Below are positions 1 to 9,254 of a DNA stretch of 64,000 bases, one piece after another (the first letter of the stretch is position 1; each line of letters starts with the position of its first letter). Position numbers and translations under genes: made by a program. The notes below the pieces were generated by a model. The model was not told where the DNA came from and did not search any database. It saw only the letters and a program-made list of their open reading frames with translations. This DNA comes from Limnohabitans sp. TEGF004 (GTDB taxonomy: Bacteria > Pseudomonadota > Gammaproteobacteria > Burkholderiales > Burkholderiaceae_C), in assembly GCF_027924965.1 (NCBI RefSeq), contig NZ_AP027056.1, positions 62,001-126,000 of the forward strand. Direction: 5' to 3'.

Positions 1-2
1 CC

Positions 3-1013
3 GTGGTCAAAGCCAACGCGTATGGCCATGGCATTGAGCGGGTGTTTGAAGGTTTGCGTGGCGCCGATGGCTTCGCCTTGTTAGACCTCGATGAAGCGCA
101 GCGCTTGCGCAGCTTGGGCTGGCGCGGTCCGGTGCTGTTGCTAGAAGGCGTGTTTGAGATGCGCGACCTAGAGCTGTGCTCACGCTTAGACCTGTGGCAC
201 ACCGTGCATTGCGATGAACAAATAGACATGCTCAGTCGTCACAAGACGCAAGTGCCGCACCGAATATTCCTCAAAATGAACAGCGGTATGAACCGCTTGG
301 GTTTCACGCCAACGCGTTTTCGCTCGGCATGGACACGCCTGAACCAATTGCCGCAGGTGGATGAAATTTCTCTCATCACCCACTTCAGCGATGCCGATGG
401 TGCCAAAGGCATTGCCGAGCAAATCGCGGCATTCAACAAAACCACCGAAGACTTACCCGGTGAGCGCAGCACCTGCAACAGCGCAGGCTTGTTGCGTCAC
501 GCGCATGACGCAACGGTGGCCGCTGATTGGGTGCGTCCCGGTATTGCGCTCTATGGCAGTGCGCCCGACTTCCCCGAGCGCAACATCGCGCAATGGGATT
601 TGCAACCCACCATGAGTTTGCGCAGCCGCATCATTGGCACACAAGACTTGCAAGCGGGCGACGCCGTGGGCTATGGCTCATCTTTCACCGCAGATACTGC
701 GATGCGCATCGGCATCGTGGCCTGCGGGTATGCCGATGGTTACCCGCGCCACTGCCCCACAGGCACGCCGGTGTTGGTCGATGGTGTGCGCACACGCACC
801 TTGGGCCGCGTGAGCATGGACATGATTGCGGTGGACCTGACCCCTTGCGATGCCGCAGGCCATGCGGCGGGTTTTGGCAGCGAAGTCACGCTGTGGGGGA
901 AGGCCAGCAACGGCGTGTTGTTGCCAATTGACGACGTGGCCCAAGCCGCAGGCACGGTGGGCTACGAGCTGATGTGCGCGGTGTCGGGCCGCGTGGGATT
1001 CACGCAGGACTGA
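3..1013 (+). CDS. alr: Alanine racemase, 5'-truncated by the window edge
   Basis: PLP-dependent enzyme that interconverts L- and D-alanine for peptidoglycan synthesis in the cytoplasm. The visible part is 336 residues and begins inside the PLP-lysine motif (VKANAYGHG), so only the first few dozen residues are missing. The C-terminal domain motifs GYADGYPR, which carries the catalytic tyrosine, and [12 protein letters not shown] are intact. The first codon shown (gtg) is internal Val, not a start. The gene ends 8 bp before a convergent tautomerase-like gene. Family and reading frame are clear; only the true start is unknown. Confidence 0.96.
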   Translation: MVKANAYGHGIERVFEGLRGADGFALLDLDEAQRLRSLGWRGPVLLLEGVFEMRDLELCSRLDLWHTVHCDEQIDMLSRHKTQVPHRIFLKMNSGMNRLGFTPTRFRSAWTRLNQLPQVDEISLITHFSDADGAKGIAEQIAAFNKTTEDLPGERSTCNSAGLLRHAHDATVAADWVRPGIALYGSAPDFPERNIAQWDLQPTMSLRSRIIGTQDLQAGDAVGYGSSFTADTAMRIGIVACGYADGYPRHCPTGTPVLVDGVRTRTLGRVSMDMIAVDLTPCDAAGHAAGFGSEVTLWGKASNGVLLPIDDVAQAAGTVGYELMCAVSGRVGFTQD

Positions 1014-1021
1014 AGCGGCTC

Positions 1022-1426
1022 TCAGGGCTTGTTGAACAACGGGTGCAAATTGTTGTGAACGGCATTGAACACCTCATGCCCTTCATCAATTTGCAAGGTG
1101 ATCCCAATGGGGCGTTCGGCAAACACGTCTGCGAAATGGGCTTGGGTCGCGGCTAACAGTGATTGACCAACCTGTTCAATCATCTCGGGTGTGCGGCCTT
1201 TGGCGATGCGAAAGTTCAAATACACATAGGCATAGTCGCCGCTGCCATCGGCAATGACTGCGTGCGTTGTTGCAAATGCCAACACGCGCGTAGCGCCGAT
1301 GGGGAACACGGCTTTGCCATCCGGATGTTTGGCTGACAACATGGTGTTGCTCAAAGTTTGGCAAAGCTCAGCCATGTTGGTTTCGGCATCGAGTTGCGGG
1401 GTGTATTGAATGATGAGGTGGGGCAT
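1022..1426 (-). CDS. 5-carboxymethyl-2-hydroxymuconate isomerase-like tautomerase
   Basis: A 134-residue protein of the CHMI branch of the tautomerase superfamily. It starts MPHLIIQYTPQL, so the mature N-terminal Pro-2 expected to act as the general base is present. The family isomerises 5-carboxymethyl-2-hydroxymuconate in homoprotocatechuate breakdown. No other genes of that pathway are nearby, so the actual substrate here is unknown. The gene stands alone, convergent with alr and divergent from the hybrid kinase at 1533. The ATG at 1426 has only a weak ribosome binding site. Confidence 0.75.
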   Translation of the reverse strand: MPHLIIQYTPQLDAETNMAELCQTLSNTMLSAKHPDGKAVFPIGATRVLAFATTHAVIADGSGDYAYVYLNFRIAKGRTPEMIEQVGQSLLAATQAHFADVFAERPIGITLQIDEGHEVFNAVHNNLHPLFNKP

Positions 1427-1532
1427 GTGCCAAGTGTCTCGCAGCTTTTACGTCGTGTGAGCTTTTAAAAATAATAGAACTTAAATACTAAAATGCAATA
1501 TTAAAAATTCATGTCTGTGCCTGTACGTTGTT

Positions 1533-4220
1533 ATGAAAAATCTCAGCATCAAACTGCAACTGTCGTTGAGTGCCATCGCCGTGGGCTTTATCCTTTTATT
1601 GGCGCAGCTGGGGCTTCAGTTTTATGTGCTACGCGCAGACATCGTTCAACGCATTGAGAAAAATGAATTTCGCCAGCTAAGCGACTTTGCCAATAATTTG
1701 GATGAGCGGTTGCAAGACAGTGTGGCCATGCTCGCGAGCGTTGGCCTGAATGTGCCTGCGGAGCAGATCGGCGATCTGCCTAAGTTAGAGCGATTTCTGC
1801 AACGCGAGCATGCCTTGTTGAATGTCTATGACGACCTCTACATCTTTGATGCCAACGGCATTTTGCAAGTAGATTGGCCTGTCAAACCCGGGCGCCGTTC
1901 TTTGGATATGTCTGCGCGTGACTACATCCAAGGGGTGATTCAGACCCGTGTGCCTGTCATCTCCAAGCCCATCCTTGGTAAAGCGACCAAGCAACCCATC
2001 GTGGTGGTGGCCGCGCCGATCTTGGACAAACAAAACCGATTGGTGGGCATTTTGGGTGGGGTACTCAATTTGTACAAACCCAATTTGCTGGGCTCAATCG
2101 CGACCCAGAAAAATGGTGAAACGGGTTACTACTACTTGGTCACCAAAGACCGCATGCGTATTGCGCATCCTGATGCGAGCTTGATTTTTAAACCCGTGCC
2201 AGAGGGTAGCGGCAATATTCCTTTTGAAAATGCGATCAAAGGATTTGAAGGCACGCAGGAGGGCTACACCACGCGTGGTTTGAAAGGTTTGTTCACGTTT
2301 AAACGCTTGCAAGCCACAGATTGGATCGTGGCATCGGTGATTCCATCCGAAGAAGCTTTTGCCCCGATTGAGGCGTTGTACCAACGCATGCTCATCGTGA
2401 CGGCGCTGTTGATGCTGACGATGGTCCCGCTGTTGTGGGGGTTTGTTGCCAAATTGGTGCAGCCCTTAGGTCAACTGGCCTATGCGATGCATGACAAGGC
2501 AGAGCAAATGCGCAAGGGCTTGCAGGTAACGCCGATTGCAGAAATGGGTGGGCAAGAAATTAAGACGGTGGTGCTCGCCTTCAATGCGTTCATGGAAGCG
2601 AGGCAGCGCGCTGAAAATGAGCTCTCACTCGCGCGCGATGCCGCGCAGTCGGCCAATGAATCCAAGAGCAATTTTTTGGCAAACATGAGCCATGAAATCC
2701 GCACACCGATGAATGGCATCTTGGGCATGACGGAGCTGTGCTTGCAAACACGCATGACCACGGAGCAACGCAGTTATTTGGAGATGGTGTCGGCTTCAGC
2801 CAACTCCTTGTTGGTCGTCATCAACGATATCTTGGACTTTTCCAAAATCGAGGCACAAAAACTCTACTTGGATCCGCATGAATTTTCACTGCATGCGCTG
2901 ATTCGTCAGGCCTCGCGAACCCTGTCGTTGCGTGCATCCGAAAAAGAACTGGAACTCGTGTGCGATGTGGCCGTCGATGTGCCAGACATGGTGGTGGGCG
3001 ATCCCTTGCGCCTGCAGCAGGTGATCAGTAACTTGTTGGGGAACGCCATCAAGTTCACTGCGCAAGGTGAAATTGTGTTGACAGTGGCGTGTCGACAAAA
3101 CGCCTCAACGCCAGAAAGTATTGGTTTGTTTTTTCAGGTCAAAGACACAGGAATTGGCATTTCACACGACAAGCAAGCCTTGATTTTTGATGTGTTCACG
3201 CAAGCAGATTCCAGCACCGCACGCCGCTTTGGCGGATCAGGTTTGGGCTTGGCCATCAGCCGCAATTTGGTCCAAATGATGGGCGGCGAGATTGATGTGA
3301 GCAGCGAGGTTGGCAAGGGCAGCACCTTCAGCTTCACCGTACAGCTGCAACGCGCACAGTCCTCCCACATGACGGCAAACCAAATTTCGCCCAGTCTGCA
3401 AGGTCAGACGGTACTGGTGGTCGATGACACGGCCAGCAACCGCCATATGATGACCAAGCGTTTGACGTGTGCTGGTTTGCATGTCGTCGCCACAGACAGC
3501 GCTGCACATGCATTGCATTCCCCCCAATTGACGCAGGCCGCCCTGGCATTGGTGGATGTGAACATGCCCGACATTGATGGGTACGACTTGGTCAAGCAGC
3601 TGCGTCAAATCAAAACAGCCGCACAACTGCCCATCCTCATGATGGGCACCTTGAGTGAGCAAATCAGCCAAGAGCAGTTGGACCAGTTTGATATCCAAGG
3701 CTTCTTGGTCAAGCCCATCGATTCTTATGAATTGGTGGCATCGCTGAACCGTGTGTCTGCGGTGAATGTCGTGCACGATGAACCGGTTCGCGCACCACGA
3801 GACGCGGCTGCGCTGACTGCTACACGGCAAGTGTTGCTGGTGGAGGACACACCGATCAACCAAACCTTGCAGTCCATTTTGCTCAACCGCATGGGTTATG
3901 AAGTGACGCTGGCGAACAATGGCCTAGAAGGCTTAGAAGCGTTCAACACGCAAGCGTTCGATTTGATCTTGATGGACATTCAAATGCCAGAAATGGGGGG
4001 CATTGAAGCCACCCAATTGATGCGTGAACAAGAGCAGCTGCGACAGTTGAAACGCACCCCCATCATTGCGGTGACGGCGAATGCGCTCAAAGGCGATCGT
4101 GAGCGGTATTTTGAGGCGGGCATGGACGGCTATGTGTCCAAGCCGCTGTCTATGGACTCGCTCAAAACTGAAATGGAGCGCGTGCTCGCGCAAGCCAAGT
4201 TTTCGTTAGAGATGGATTGA
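1533..4220 (+). CDS. Hybrid sensor histidine kinase with periplasmic Cache-like sensor and two receiver domains
   Basis: An 895-residue inner-membrane kinase. Order of parts: TM helix (about 8-33); periplasmic Cache-like sensor (about 35-280) with a [20 protein letters not shown] segment; second TM (about 285-305); HAMP-like linker; HisKA with phospho-acceptor His387 in [11 protein letters not shown]; and HATPase with DTGIGI and GSGLGLAI. Two receivers follow. The first has VVDDTASN and the acceptor in LVDVNMPD (about 630-745). The second has VEDTPINQ and the acceptor in LMDIQMPE (about 768-890). There is no output domain and no adjacent response regulator, so it probably feeds a phosphorelay or acts by protein contact. 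The ligand is unknown. Confidence 0.9.
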   Translation: MKNLSIKLQLSLSAIAVGFILLLAQLGLQFYVLRADIVQRIEKNEFRQLSDFANNLDERLQDSVAMLASVGLNVPAEQIGDLPKLERFLQREHALLNVYDDLYIFDANGILQVDWPVKPGRRSLDMSARDYIQGVIQTRVPVISKPILGKATKQPIVVVAAPILDKQNRLVGILGGVLNLYKPNLLGSIATQKNGETGYYYLVTKDRMRIAHPDASLIFKPVPEGSGNIPFENAIKGFEGTQEGYTTRGLKGLFTFKRLQATDWIVASVIPSEEAFAPIEALYQRMLIVTALLMLTMVPLLWGFVAKLVQPLGQLAYAMHDKAEQMRKGLQVTPIAEMGGQEIKTVVLAFNAFMEARQRAENELSLARDAAQSANESKSNFLANMSHEIRTPMNGILGMTELCLQTRMTTEQRSYLEMVSASANSLLVVINDILDFSKIEAQKLYLDPHEFSLHALIRQASRTLSLRASEKELELVCDVAVDVPDMVVGDPLRLQQVISNLLGNAIKFTAQGEIVLTVACRQNASTPESIGLFFQVKDTGIGISHDKQALIFDVFTQADSSTARRFGGSGLGLAISRNLVQMMGGEIDVSSEVGKGSTFSFTVQLQRAQSSHMTANQISPSLQGQTVLVVDDTASNRHMMTKRLTCAGLHVVATDSAAHALHSPQLTQAALALVDVNMPDIDGYDLVKQLRQIKTAAQLPILMMGTLSEQISQEQLDQFDIQGFLVKPIDSYELVASLNRVSAVNVVHDEPVRAPRDAAALTATRQVLLVEDTPINQTLQSILLNRMGYEVTLANNGLEGLEAFNTQAFDLILMDIQMPEMGGIEATQLMREQEQLRQLKRTPIIAVTANALKGDRERYFEAGMDGYVSKPLSMDSLKTEMERVLAQAKFSLEMD

Positions 4221-4267
4221 ATTTTGGGTTTTACGACCACTGGCTATTTATCCAGTAATATTGGCGC

Positions 4268-5644
4268 ATGGCCAAAGAAAAAACCCAATACAACTGCACC
4301 GACTGCGGCGGCATCACCGCCAAGTGGTTGGGCAAATGCCCAAGCTGCAACGCGTGGAACACGCTGATTGAAACCGCGGTCGACAGTAGCGGTCCTGCCA
4401 AAAACCGCTATGCAGGCATGGCTGCTCTGGCACCTGCGTCCGAAGTGGCCATCCTCTCCGACATCGAAGCCCAAGACGTGGCGCGCACGCCCACTGGCCA
4501 AGAAGAACTTGACCGCGTGTTGGGCGGCGGCATGGTGGAAGGCGGTGTGGTGCTGATTGGCGGCGACCCTGGCATTGGCAAATCCACCTTGATCTTGCAA
4601 GCGATGGATGGCTTGCAACGCAGCGGCATGAGCACCTTGTATGTGACGGGCGAAGAATCTGCCTCGCAAGTGGCTTTGCGCTCGCGCCGTTTGGGGCTGG
4701 ACCACAGCCAAGTGCAAGTGGTGGCCGAAACGCAGCTTGAAAAAATATTAGCTACCGTCGACAAACTGCAACCCGCTGTGGTGGTGATGGACTCCATCCA
4801 AACCGTGTACTCCGACCAGCTCACCAGCGCCCCAGGTTCTGTGGCGCAGGTGCGCGAATGTGCGTCACACCTCACACGCATGGCCAAGTCCACAGGCACG
4901 GCAGTGGTGTTGGTGGGCCACGTCACCAAAGAGGGTGCATTGGCTGGCCCTCGTGTGCTGGAGCACATGGTGGACACGGTGCTGTACTTTGAAGGCGACA
5001 CACATTCGACGTACCGACTTGTGCGTGCCATCAAAAACCGCTTTGGCGCGGTGAACGAAATTGGCGTCTTCGCCATGACCGAAAAAGGCTTGAAGGGCGT
5101 GAGCAACCCCAGTGCCATTTTCTTGAGCCAACACTCCGAGCCGGTGCCCGGCAGTTGTGTGCTGGTGACGCTTGAGGGCACGCGCCCCATGCTGGTGGAG
5201 ATTCAAGCCTTGGTGGACAGCGGCGGCCCATCACCGCGCCGCTTGAGCGTGGGCTTGGACCGCGACCGTTTGGCCATGTTGCTGGCTGTGTTGCATCGCC
5301 ATGCAGGCGTGGCATGCATGGACCAAGATGTGTTTGTCAACGCTGTAGGAGGTGTGCGCATCAGCGAGCCTGCGGCTGACTTGGCCGTGTTGTTGTCCAT
5401 CCAAAGCAGCTTGCGCGGCAAGCCATTGCCACAAGGCTTCATCGCTTTTGGCGAAGTGGGATTGGCGGGTGAGGTGCGCCCTGCACCGCGCGGTCAAGAG
5501 CGTTTGAAAGAAGCGGCTAAGTTGGGCTTTACCGTGGCCGTCATTCCGAAAGCCAACGCACCTAAAAAGCCCATCCCAGGCATGACCGTGCATGCGGTGG
5601 AACGGGTGGATGAGGCGATGAGCTTGGTGCGTGAGCTGGGCTAA
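4268..5644 (+). CDS. radA: DNA repair protein RadA
   Basis: A 458-residue RecA-like ATPase that promotes branch migration of recombination intermediates. An N-terminal C4 zinc finger (CTDCGG...CPSC, residues 8-31) is followed by Walker A GGDPGIGKST, the RadA-specific KNRFG motif and a C-terminal Lon-protease-like domain. The length is typical. A TAATAT element about 10 bp before the ATG could be its -10 box, giving a very short leader. It ends 4 bp from the convergent DUF5666 lipoprotein gene. Confidence 0.97.
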   Translation: MAKEKTQYNCTDCGGITAKWLGKCPSCNAWNTLIETAVDSSGPAKNRYAGMAALAPASEVAILSDIEAQDVARTPTGQEELDRVLGGGMVEGGVVLIGGDPGIGKSTLILQAMDGLQRSGMSTLYVTGEESASQVALRSRRLGLDHSQVQVVAETQLEKILATVDKLQPAVVVMDSIQTVYSDQLTSAPGSVAQVRECASHLTRMAKSTGTAVVLVGHVTKEGALAGPRVLEHMVDTVLYFEGDTHSTYRLVRAIKNRFGAVNEIGVFAMTEKGLKGVSNPSAIFLSQHSEPVPGSCVLVTLEGTRPMLVEIQALVDSGGPSPRRLSVGLDRDRLAMLLAVLHRHAGVACMDQDVFVNAVGGVRISEPAADLAVLLSIQSSLRGKPLPQGFIAFGEVGLAGEVRPAPRGQERLKEAAKLGFTVAVIPKANAPKKPIPGMTVHAVERVDEAMSLVRELG

Positions 5645-5648
5645 TGCG

Positions 5649-7001
5649 TCAATCGTCGTCGCCGTGACCGCTGCCATAGCGACGGTCTTTCGCTTCGATC
5701 TTGATGACCTTGAAGGTGTTGCCTGTCAAATAGCCTTTGGCTTCGACATAGCCATTGACAATGGATTGATAGTCGTCCCAGCGCGCTGTTGACATGTCGG
5801 CTGTGTAGATCACAGCGCCGCGTGTCAGTGTGCAGCCCACATTGAGTGCTGAGCAACTTAGTTCACCGTAGATCTCAAAGCTGCGGTTGGCTTGAAGCTC
5901 GCTGGCCGTGTTGAGGGTGGACAAGCTGCGGTGATGCAAACCATCCGAGTCCGAATCATTCCAGTCATCTGAGTAGCCGTTGGAGGTGCTGCCTTCAAAC
6001 TCAATTTTGGTGGCATTCAATACACCGTTGCTCAACGTACCTTTGGCTTCCACATACGTGCCGTTGGCAATGCTGCTGCACAAAGCTGCACTGCTGGCTT
6101 GTACTTGAATGCCCTGAATCCTAAAAGTGCAACCCGTCACATTGCCACCGCTAGAAGTTGATGCTTTGTCGGAGACCGCGCCATACAACTCGTTGCGCTC
6201 GCTAGCCACACGCGTGGTGCCGCTGTAGTTGCTGGCATAACTTGTGTAGGTGCTGGCGGTGGCGCTGCGAATTTGCAGGCTGTTTGCGGCATAGGTGTTG
6301 GCCGTCGTGGTGGCCGACGACTTCACGACCACCACCGCGCCTGCCACCAGTCCGGTCGGGGGCGTGATGCTGGTGTAGTCAATCGTGATGGGTGTGGCAG
6401 AGGTGCCAAGCACCAAAGTTTGGGTACCCGTGTTGATGCTTTGCACGGTCCCGACCACTTGCACAGCGTGGGGTCCGACCTCGGCTTCTATCAAGGTAGC
6501 CAAAAATGAACCGTCAGCTTGCGGTAAACCGTAGACCTCCACGTTGAGGTTGTTCAGTGCAGCCAAGCTCGTCACAACCCCGTTCGCATCTAGCAAGATG
6601 GTGGAGGTGTCGGTGGTCACCGGTAGTCCAGCCACGGTGAGGCTGTTGCCTGCATAACTGGCTACGCCATGGATGCCGCTTTGCACCAGAATTTTTCCGG
6701 CGATGGGGCGCAAGGTGATGGGGTCGGTGCCGTTTTGTTCAACGCTCACGGTCATACCAATGCGCAGCGGCGTGGTGATGGCTGTGCTGCCATCGTCTGC
6801 ATCCAACACATTCGCGCCAACGGTTTCATAACGAATACCGTTCACGATGATGGAGCCTAAGCCGCTGATGGTCCCTGAGCTGACAACGTTCGTCGTGGGG
6901 ATGGCGCTAGCCGATCCACCCCCGCCCCCACATGCGGACAACAAGCCTGATGCTGTCAGCAGCAGCGCAAGTAACTTGGGTTTAAAAACTGTATGTGTCA
7001 T
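5649..7001 (-). CDS. DUF5666-type lipoprotein
   Basis: A 450-residue exported lipoprotein: signal peptide with lipobox LLSAC followed by a run of Gly. The body is made of repeated beta-rich units of about 70-80 residues with recurring patterns such as VEAKGTL, VEVYGLPQADG and IRYETVGA. This is the repeated OB-like module of DUF5666 proteins. The C-terminus is rich in Asp, His and Lys (RYGSGHGDDD), which could bind metal. The function is not known. It is divergent from the SHP/DHC cytochrome operon and shares a 131 bp spacer with two response-regulator boxes, so co-regulation is possible. Confidence 0.7.
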   Translation of the reverse strand: MTHTVFKPKLLALLLTASGLLSACGGGGGSASAIPTTNVVSSGTISGLGSIIVNGIRYETVGANVLDADDGSTAITTPLRIGMTVSVEQNGTDPITLRPIAGKILVQSGIHGVASYAGNSLTVAGLPVTTDTSTILLDANGVVTSLAALNNLNVEVYGLPQADGSFLATLIEAEVGPHAVQVVGTVQSINTGTQTLVLGTSATPITIDYTSITPPTGLVAGAVVVVKSSATTTANTYAANSLQIRSATASTYTSYASNYSGTTRVASERNELYGAVSDKASTSSGGNVTGCTFRIQGIQVQASSAALCSSIANGTYVEAKGTLSNGVLNATKIEFEGSTSNGYSDDWNDSDSDGLHHRSLSTLNTASELQANRSFEIYGELSCSALNVGCTLTRGAVIYTADMSTARWDDYQSIVNGYVEAKGYLTGNTFKVIKIEAKDRRYGSGHGDDD

Positions 7002-7045
7002 ACCAACTCCATTCGTAAACGATAGCGAAAGTGTGCGAGTTTCAG

Positions 7046-7094
7046 ATTAAGACAACCTTAAGAAGAACAGCATGCGCCTTAAGAAAACCCTAAG
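7046..7094 (+). promoter_or_regulatory. Two PmrA/QseB-like boxes upstream of the SHP operon
   Basis: Two copies of a direct-repeat box with the layout YTTAAK-N5-YTTAAK. Box 1 is ATTAAG-ACAAC-CTTAAG at 7046-7062. Box 2 is CTTAAG-AAAAC-CCTAAG at 7078-7094. They are exactly 32 bp apart, about three helical turns, on the same face of the DNA. This matches the known recognition pattern of PmrA/QseB-class OmpR regulators. A regulator of that class is the fourth gene of the operon starting at 7133, so autoregulation is the simplest reading. Possible -10 elements are TAGCAT (7105-7110) or TATTGA (7114-7119). Confidence 0.65.
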
Positions 7095-7132
7095 ACGCGA
7101 CCACTAGCATCGGTATTGAAAGGCTCAAAACC

Positions 7133-7513
7133 ATGCGTCACATAGTGTTCTCAATGTTGTTGTTCACCTCGCTTCAGGCAGCGGCGATCACGCCTGCTGA
7201 GTTGTTGTCTGGCTATACCGCGCAAGCAGGTCAACCTGCCAATGCAGCCCGCGGTGAAACATTTTTCAAAGCCAGTCACGGCCAAGAGTGGCAATGCACC
7301 AGCTGCCACGGCAAATCACCCATGATGGGTGGGCGTCATGCCAGCACCGACAAAGCCATTGAGCCACTCGCACCAGCGGCCAACGCCAAGCGTTTTACCG
7401 ACAGTGCCAAAGCCGAAAAGTGGTTTCGTCGCAATTGCAAAGATGTGCTGGCACGTGAATGCACGGCAGCCGAAAAAGCCGATGTATTGGCCTGGCTTAT
7501 CAGTGTGCGTTGA
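7133..7513 (+). CDS. shp: SHP-type monoheme cytochrome c (DUF1924)
   Basis: A 126-residue periplasmic cytochrome: signal peptide to about residue 18, one heme motif CTSCH in the middle, and a C-terminal WFRRNCKDVLARECT segment. In the sphaeroides heme protein (SHP) family the Asn of that segment is an unusual axial heme ligand and the two Cys form a disulfide; all three residues are present here. Members bind oxygen or NO in vitro and are oxidised or reduced through a partner diheme cytochrome. The next genes encode that diheme protein and a cytochrome b, which supports the call. Confidence 0.85.
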   Translation: MRHIVFSMLLFTSLQAAAITPAELLSGYTAQAGQPANAARGETFFKASHGQEWQCTSCHGKSPMMGGRHASTDKAIEPLAPAANAKRFTDSAKAEKWFRRNCKDVLARECTAAEKADVLAWLISVR

Positions 7514-7525
7514 TTGGAGATCGCA

Positions 7526-7996
7526 ATGAATTCAACTTTTTCAAATTCAGGTCGCGCTTTACTCATGGCAGTTTGGTTAGCAAGTACCAGCGCATGGGCT
7601 GACAGCTACAAGGGCCCCACACCGCCTGCGGTGTACACCCAAGAGTGCGGCAGCTGTCATTTGGCATTTCCGCCCAACTTGTTGCCCAAGGCGTCTTGGC
7701 AGCGCGTGATGAATGGCCTCGACAAACACTATGGCAGCGACGCTTCGTTAGACGCTGCTGCACAGAAGCAAATCGACACCTGGCTACAAACCTATGGCGG
7801 TCAAGGCAAGCGTGCACGTGAAGAGCCGCCACAAGACCGCATCACCCGCTCGGCTTGGTTTGAGCGCAAGCACCGCGAGGTGAGCGCGGCCACCTTCAAA
7901 CGTGCATCCATCAAAAGCCCAGCCAATTGCACGGCGTGCCACCGTGATGCGGCACAAGGTGACTTTGAAGATGACCGCGTGAGGATCCCCAAATGA
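7526..7996 (+). CDS. Diheme cytochrome c (DHC)
   Basis: A 156-residue periplasmic diheme cytochrome with a signal peptide (cleavage near ASTSAWA). Its two heme motifs, CGSCH (about residue 43) and CTACH (about residue 138), are widely separated, as in the DHC family. It is the electron partner of SHP. The ATG at 7526 was chosen because GGAG at 7516-7519 lies 6 nt upstream; a TTG at 7514 in the same frame directly after the shp stop is less likely. It overlaps the cytochrome b start by 4 bp (ATGA), so the two are translationally coupled. Confidence 0.88.
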   Translation: MNSTFSNSGRALLMAVWLASTSAWADSYKGPTPPAVYTQECGSCHLAFPPNLLPKASWQRVMNGLDKHYGSDASLDAAAQKQIDTWLQTYGGQGKRAREEPPQDRITRSAWFERKHREVSAATFKRASIKSPANCTACHRDAAQGDFEDDRVRIPK

Positions 7997-8607
7997 ACCA
8001 CACCGTTTCAAACCCCGCCCAAGTGATGGCAACAACTGCCACGCCTGTACCCACACAGCGCAAGCCCGTGGTTGATTTAGGTACACGCATGGCCCACGCC
8101 AGCATGGCTTTAGCATTTCTTATTTCTTATGTCACCTCAGAGTCTGAGTATTGGCGCTTGGTTCATGTGTACAGCGGCTACAGCTTGGCTGCGGTGTTGG
8201 CGTTTCGATTGGTGTGGGGTTGGGTTGGGCCTGCTTCAGCACGGTGGGGCTTGTTGCTGCGCCGCGTAGCCATGTGGCGTGTATGGGCTACCAAGATCAA
8301 GCAAGGCGAATGGCTCACACGCAACTTTTGGGTGGGTGCCAGCAGCTGGGTGCTCAGCGCTGCGGTGCTGGGTATTTATGCCTTCAGCACGGTGGCCATC
8401 GCCAGCGGGTGGGCTACCTACAATGAACTTTTAGGCGATGGTTGGTTGAACGATGCCCTGCAAGAACTGCACGAAGGTTTGGGCAACGCGGCCATGGCTG
8501 TGGTGTGTGTGCATGTGGGGTTGGTGGTGATGTTGCGCGTGTGGCGCGGCCCACAAGCTCTGCGACCGATGTGGCGAGGCTATGCGAATACTTCTGGCCG
8601 AGGATGA
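7993..8607 (+). CDS. Cytochrome b561-type membrane protein of the SHP cluster
   Basis: A 204-residue inner-membrane protein with about four TM helices and paired His residues in the first (TRMAHASMA), second (LVHVYSGYS) and last segments (LHEGLG, VCVHVG), as expected for a b-type diheme protein. It would pass electrons from the quinol pool or membrane to DHC and then SHP. It overlaps dhc by 4 bp and the response-regulator gene by 26 bp, so all are one transcription unit. The N-terminal 25 residues are soluble and Pro/Thr-rich. Confidence 0.85.
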   Translation: MNHTVSNPAQVMATTATPVPTQRKPVVDLGTRMAHASMALAFLISYVTSESEYWRLVHVYSGYSLAAVLAFRLVWGWVGPASARWGLLLRRVAMWRVWATKIKQGEWLTRNFWVGASSWVLSAAVLGIYAFSTVAIASGWATYNELLGDGWLNDALQELHEGLGNAAMAVVCVHVGLVVMLRVWRGPQALRPMWRGYANTSGRG

Positions 8608-9238
8608 TGAGCTGCTAGGCAGCGGCTTGCGTGCGGGCCTAGACCAGCGCGGGTTCCAGGTGGACTGGGTGCGCGATGGTGTGGCCGCTGAGCGTGAGCT
8701 GTTGGGTGCACAACACCAAGCCGCCGTGCTGGACATTGGCTTGCCGCGCCAAGACGGCTTGGCTGTGTTGAAGGCCGTGCGTGCGCGTGGCGTTGACACC
8801 CCCGTGCTGGTGCTGACAGCGCGCGACGCGGTGGCCCAACGCATTGAGGGGCTCAACCTGGGCGCTGACGACTATGTGGTCAAACCTGTGGATTTGGATG
8901 AGCTGGCCGCTCGCCTGCATGCTTTGGTGCGCCGTGCGCACGGCAAAACACAAACGCTGTTGCAAGTACGTGACGTGGTGATGGACCCCAGCGCACGTCA
9001 AGTCAGCCGAAGCGGCGAGGCTATCAGTCTGTCTACGCGTGAGTTTGATTTGCTGCAAGCCCTGTTGCTCAATGCAGGGCGCGTGTTGTCGCGTGAGCAG
9101 TTGGAGCAGCACCTGTACCGCTGGGGCCACGAGGTGGAGAGCAACACCATTGAAGTTCACATTCACCACCTGCGTCGCAAGATGGGCGCGGGTCTGATCG
9201 ACACCGTGCGCGGTGTGGGTTACATCGTCATGCCTTGA
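8582..9238 (+). CDS. OmpR-family response regulator, QseB/PmrA-like
   Basis: A 218-residue two-component regulator. The receiver domain (1-118) has the acidic pair in LAEDDE, phospho-acceptor Asp in VLDIGLPRQDG and the conserved VKPVD lysine. A winged-helix DNA-binding domain follows (about 128-217) with STREFDLLQALL and NTIEVHIHHLRRKM. The sequence is of the QseB/PmrA branch. It starts within the end of the cytochrome b gene and is followed by its kinase. Two boxes matching the recognition pattern of this branch lie upstream of the operon (7046-7094). Confidence 0.9.
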   Translation: MRILLAEDDELLGSGLRAGLDQRGFQVDWVRDGVAAERELLGAQHQAAVLDIGLPRQDGLAVLKAVRARGVDTPVLVLTARDAVAQRIEGLNLGADDYVVKPVDLDELAARLHALVRRAHGKTQTLLQVRDVVMDPSARQVSRSGEAISLSTREFDLLQALLLNAGRVLSREQLEQHLYRWGHEVESNTIEVHIHHLRRKMGAGLIDTVRGVGYIVMP

Positions 9239-9254
9239 TACGCGGACTCGCACC

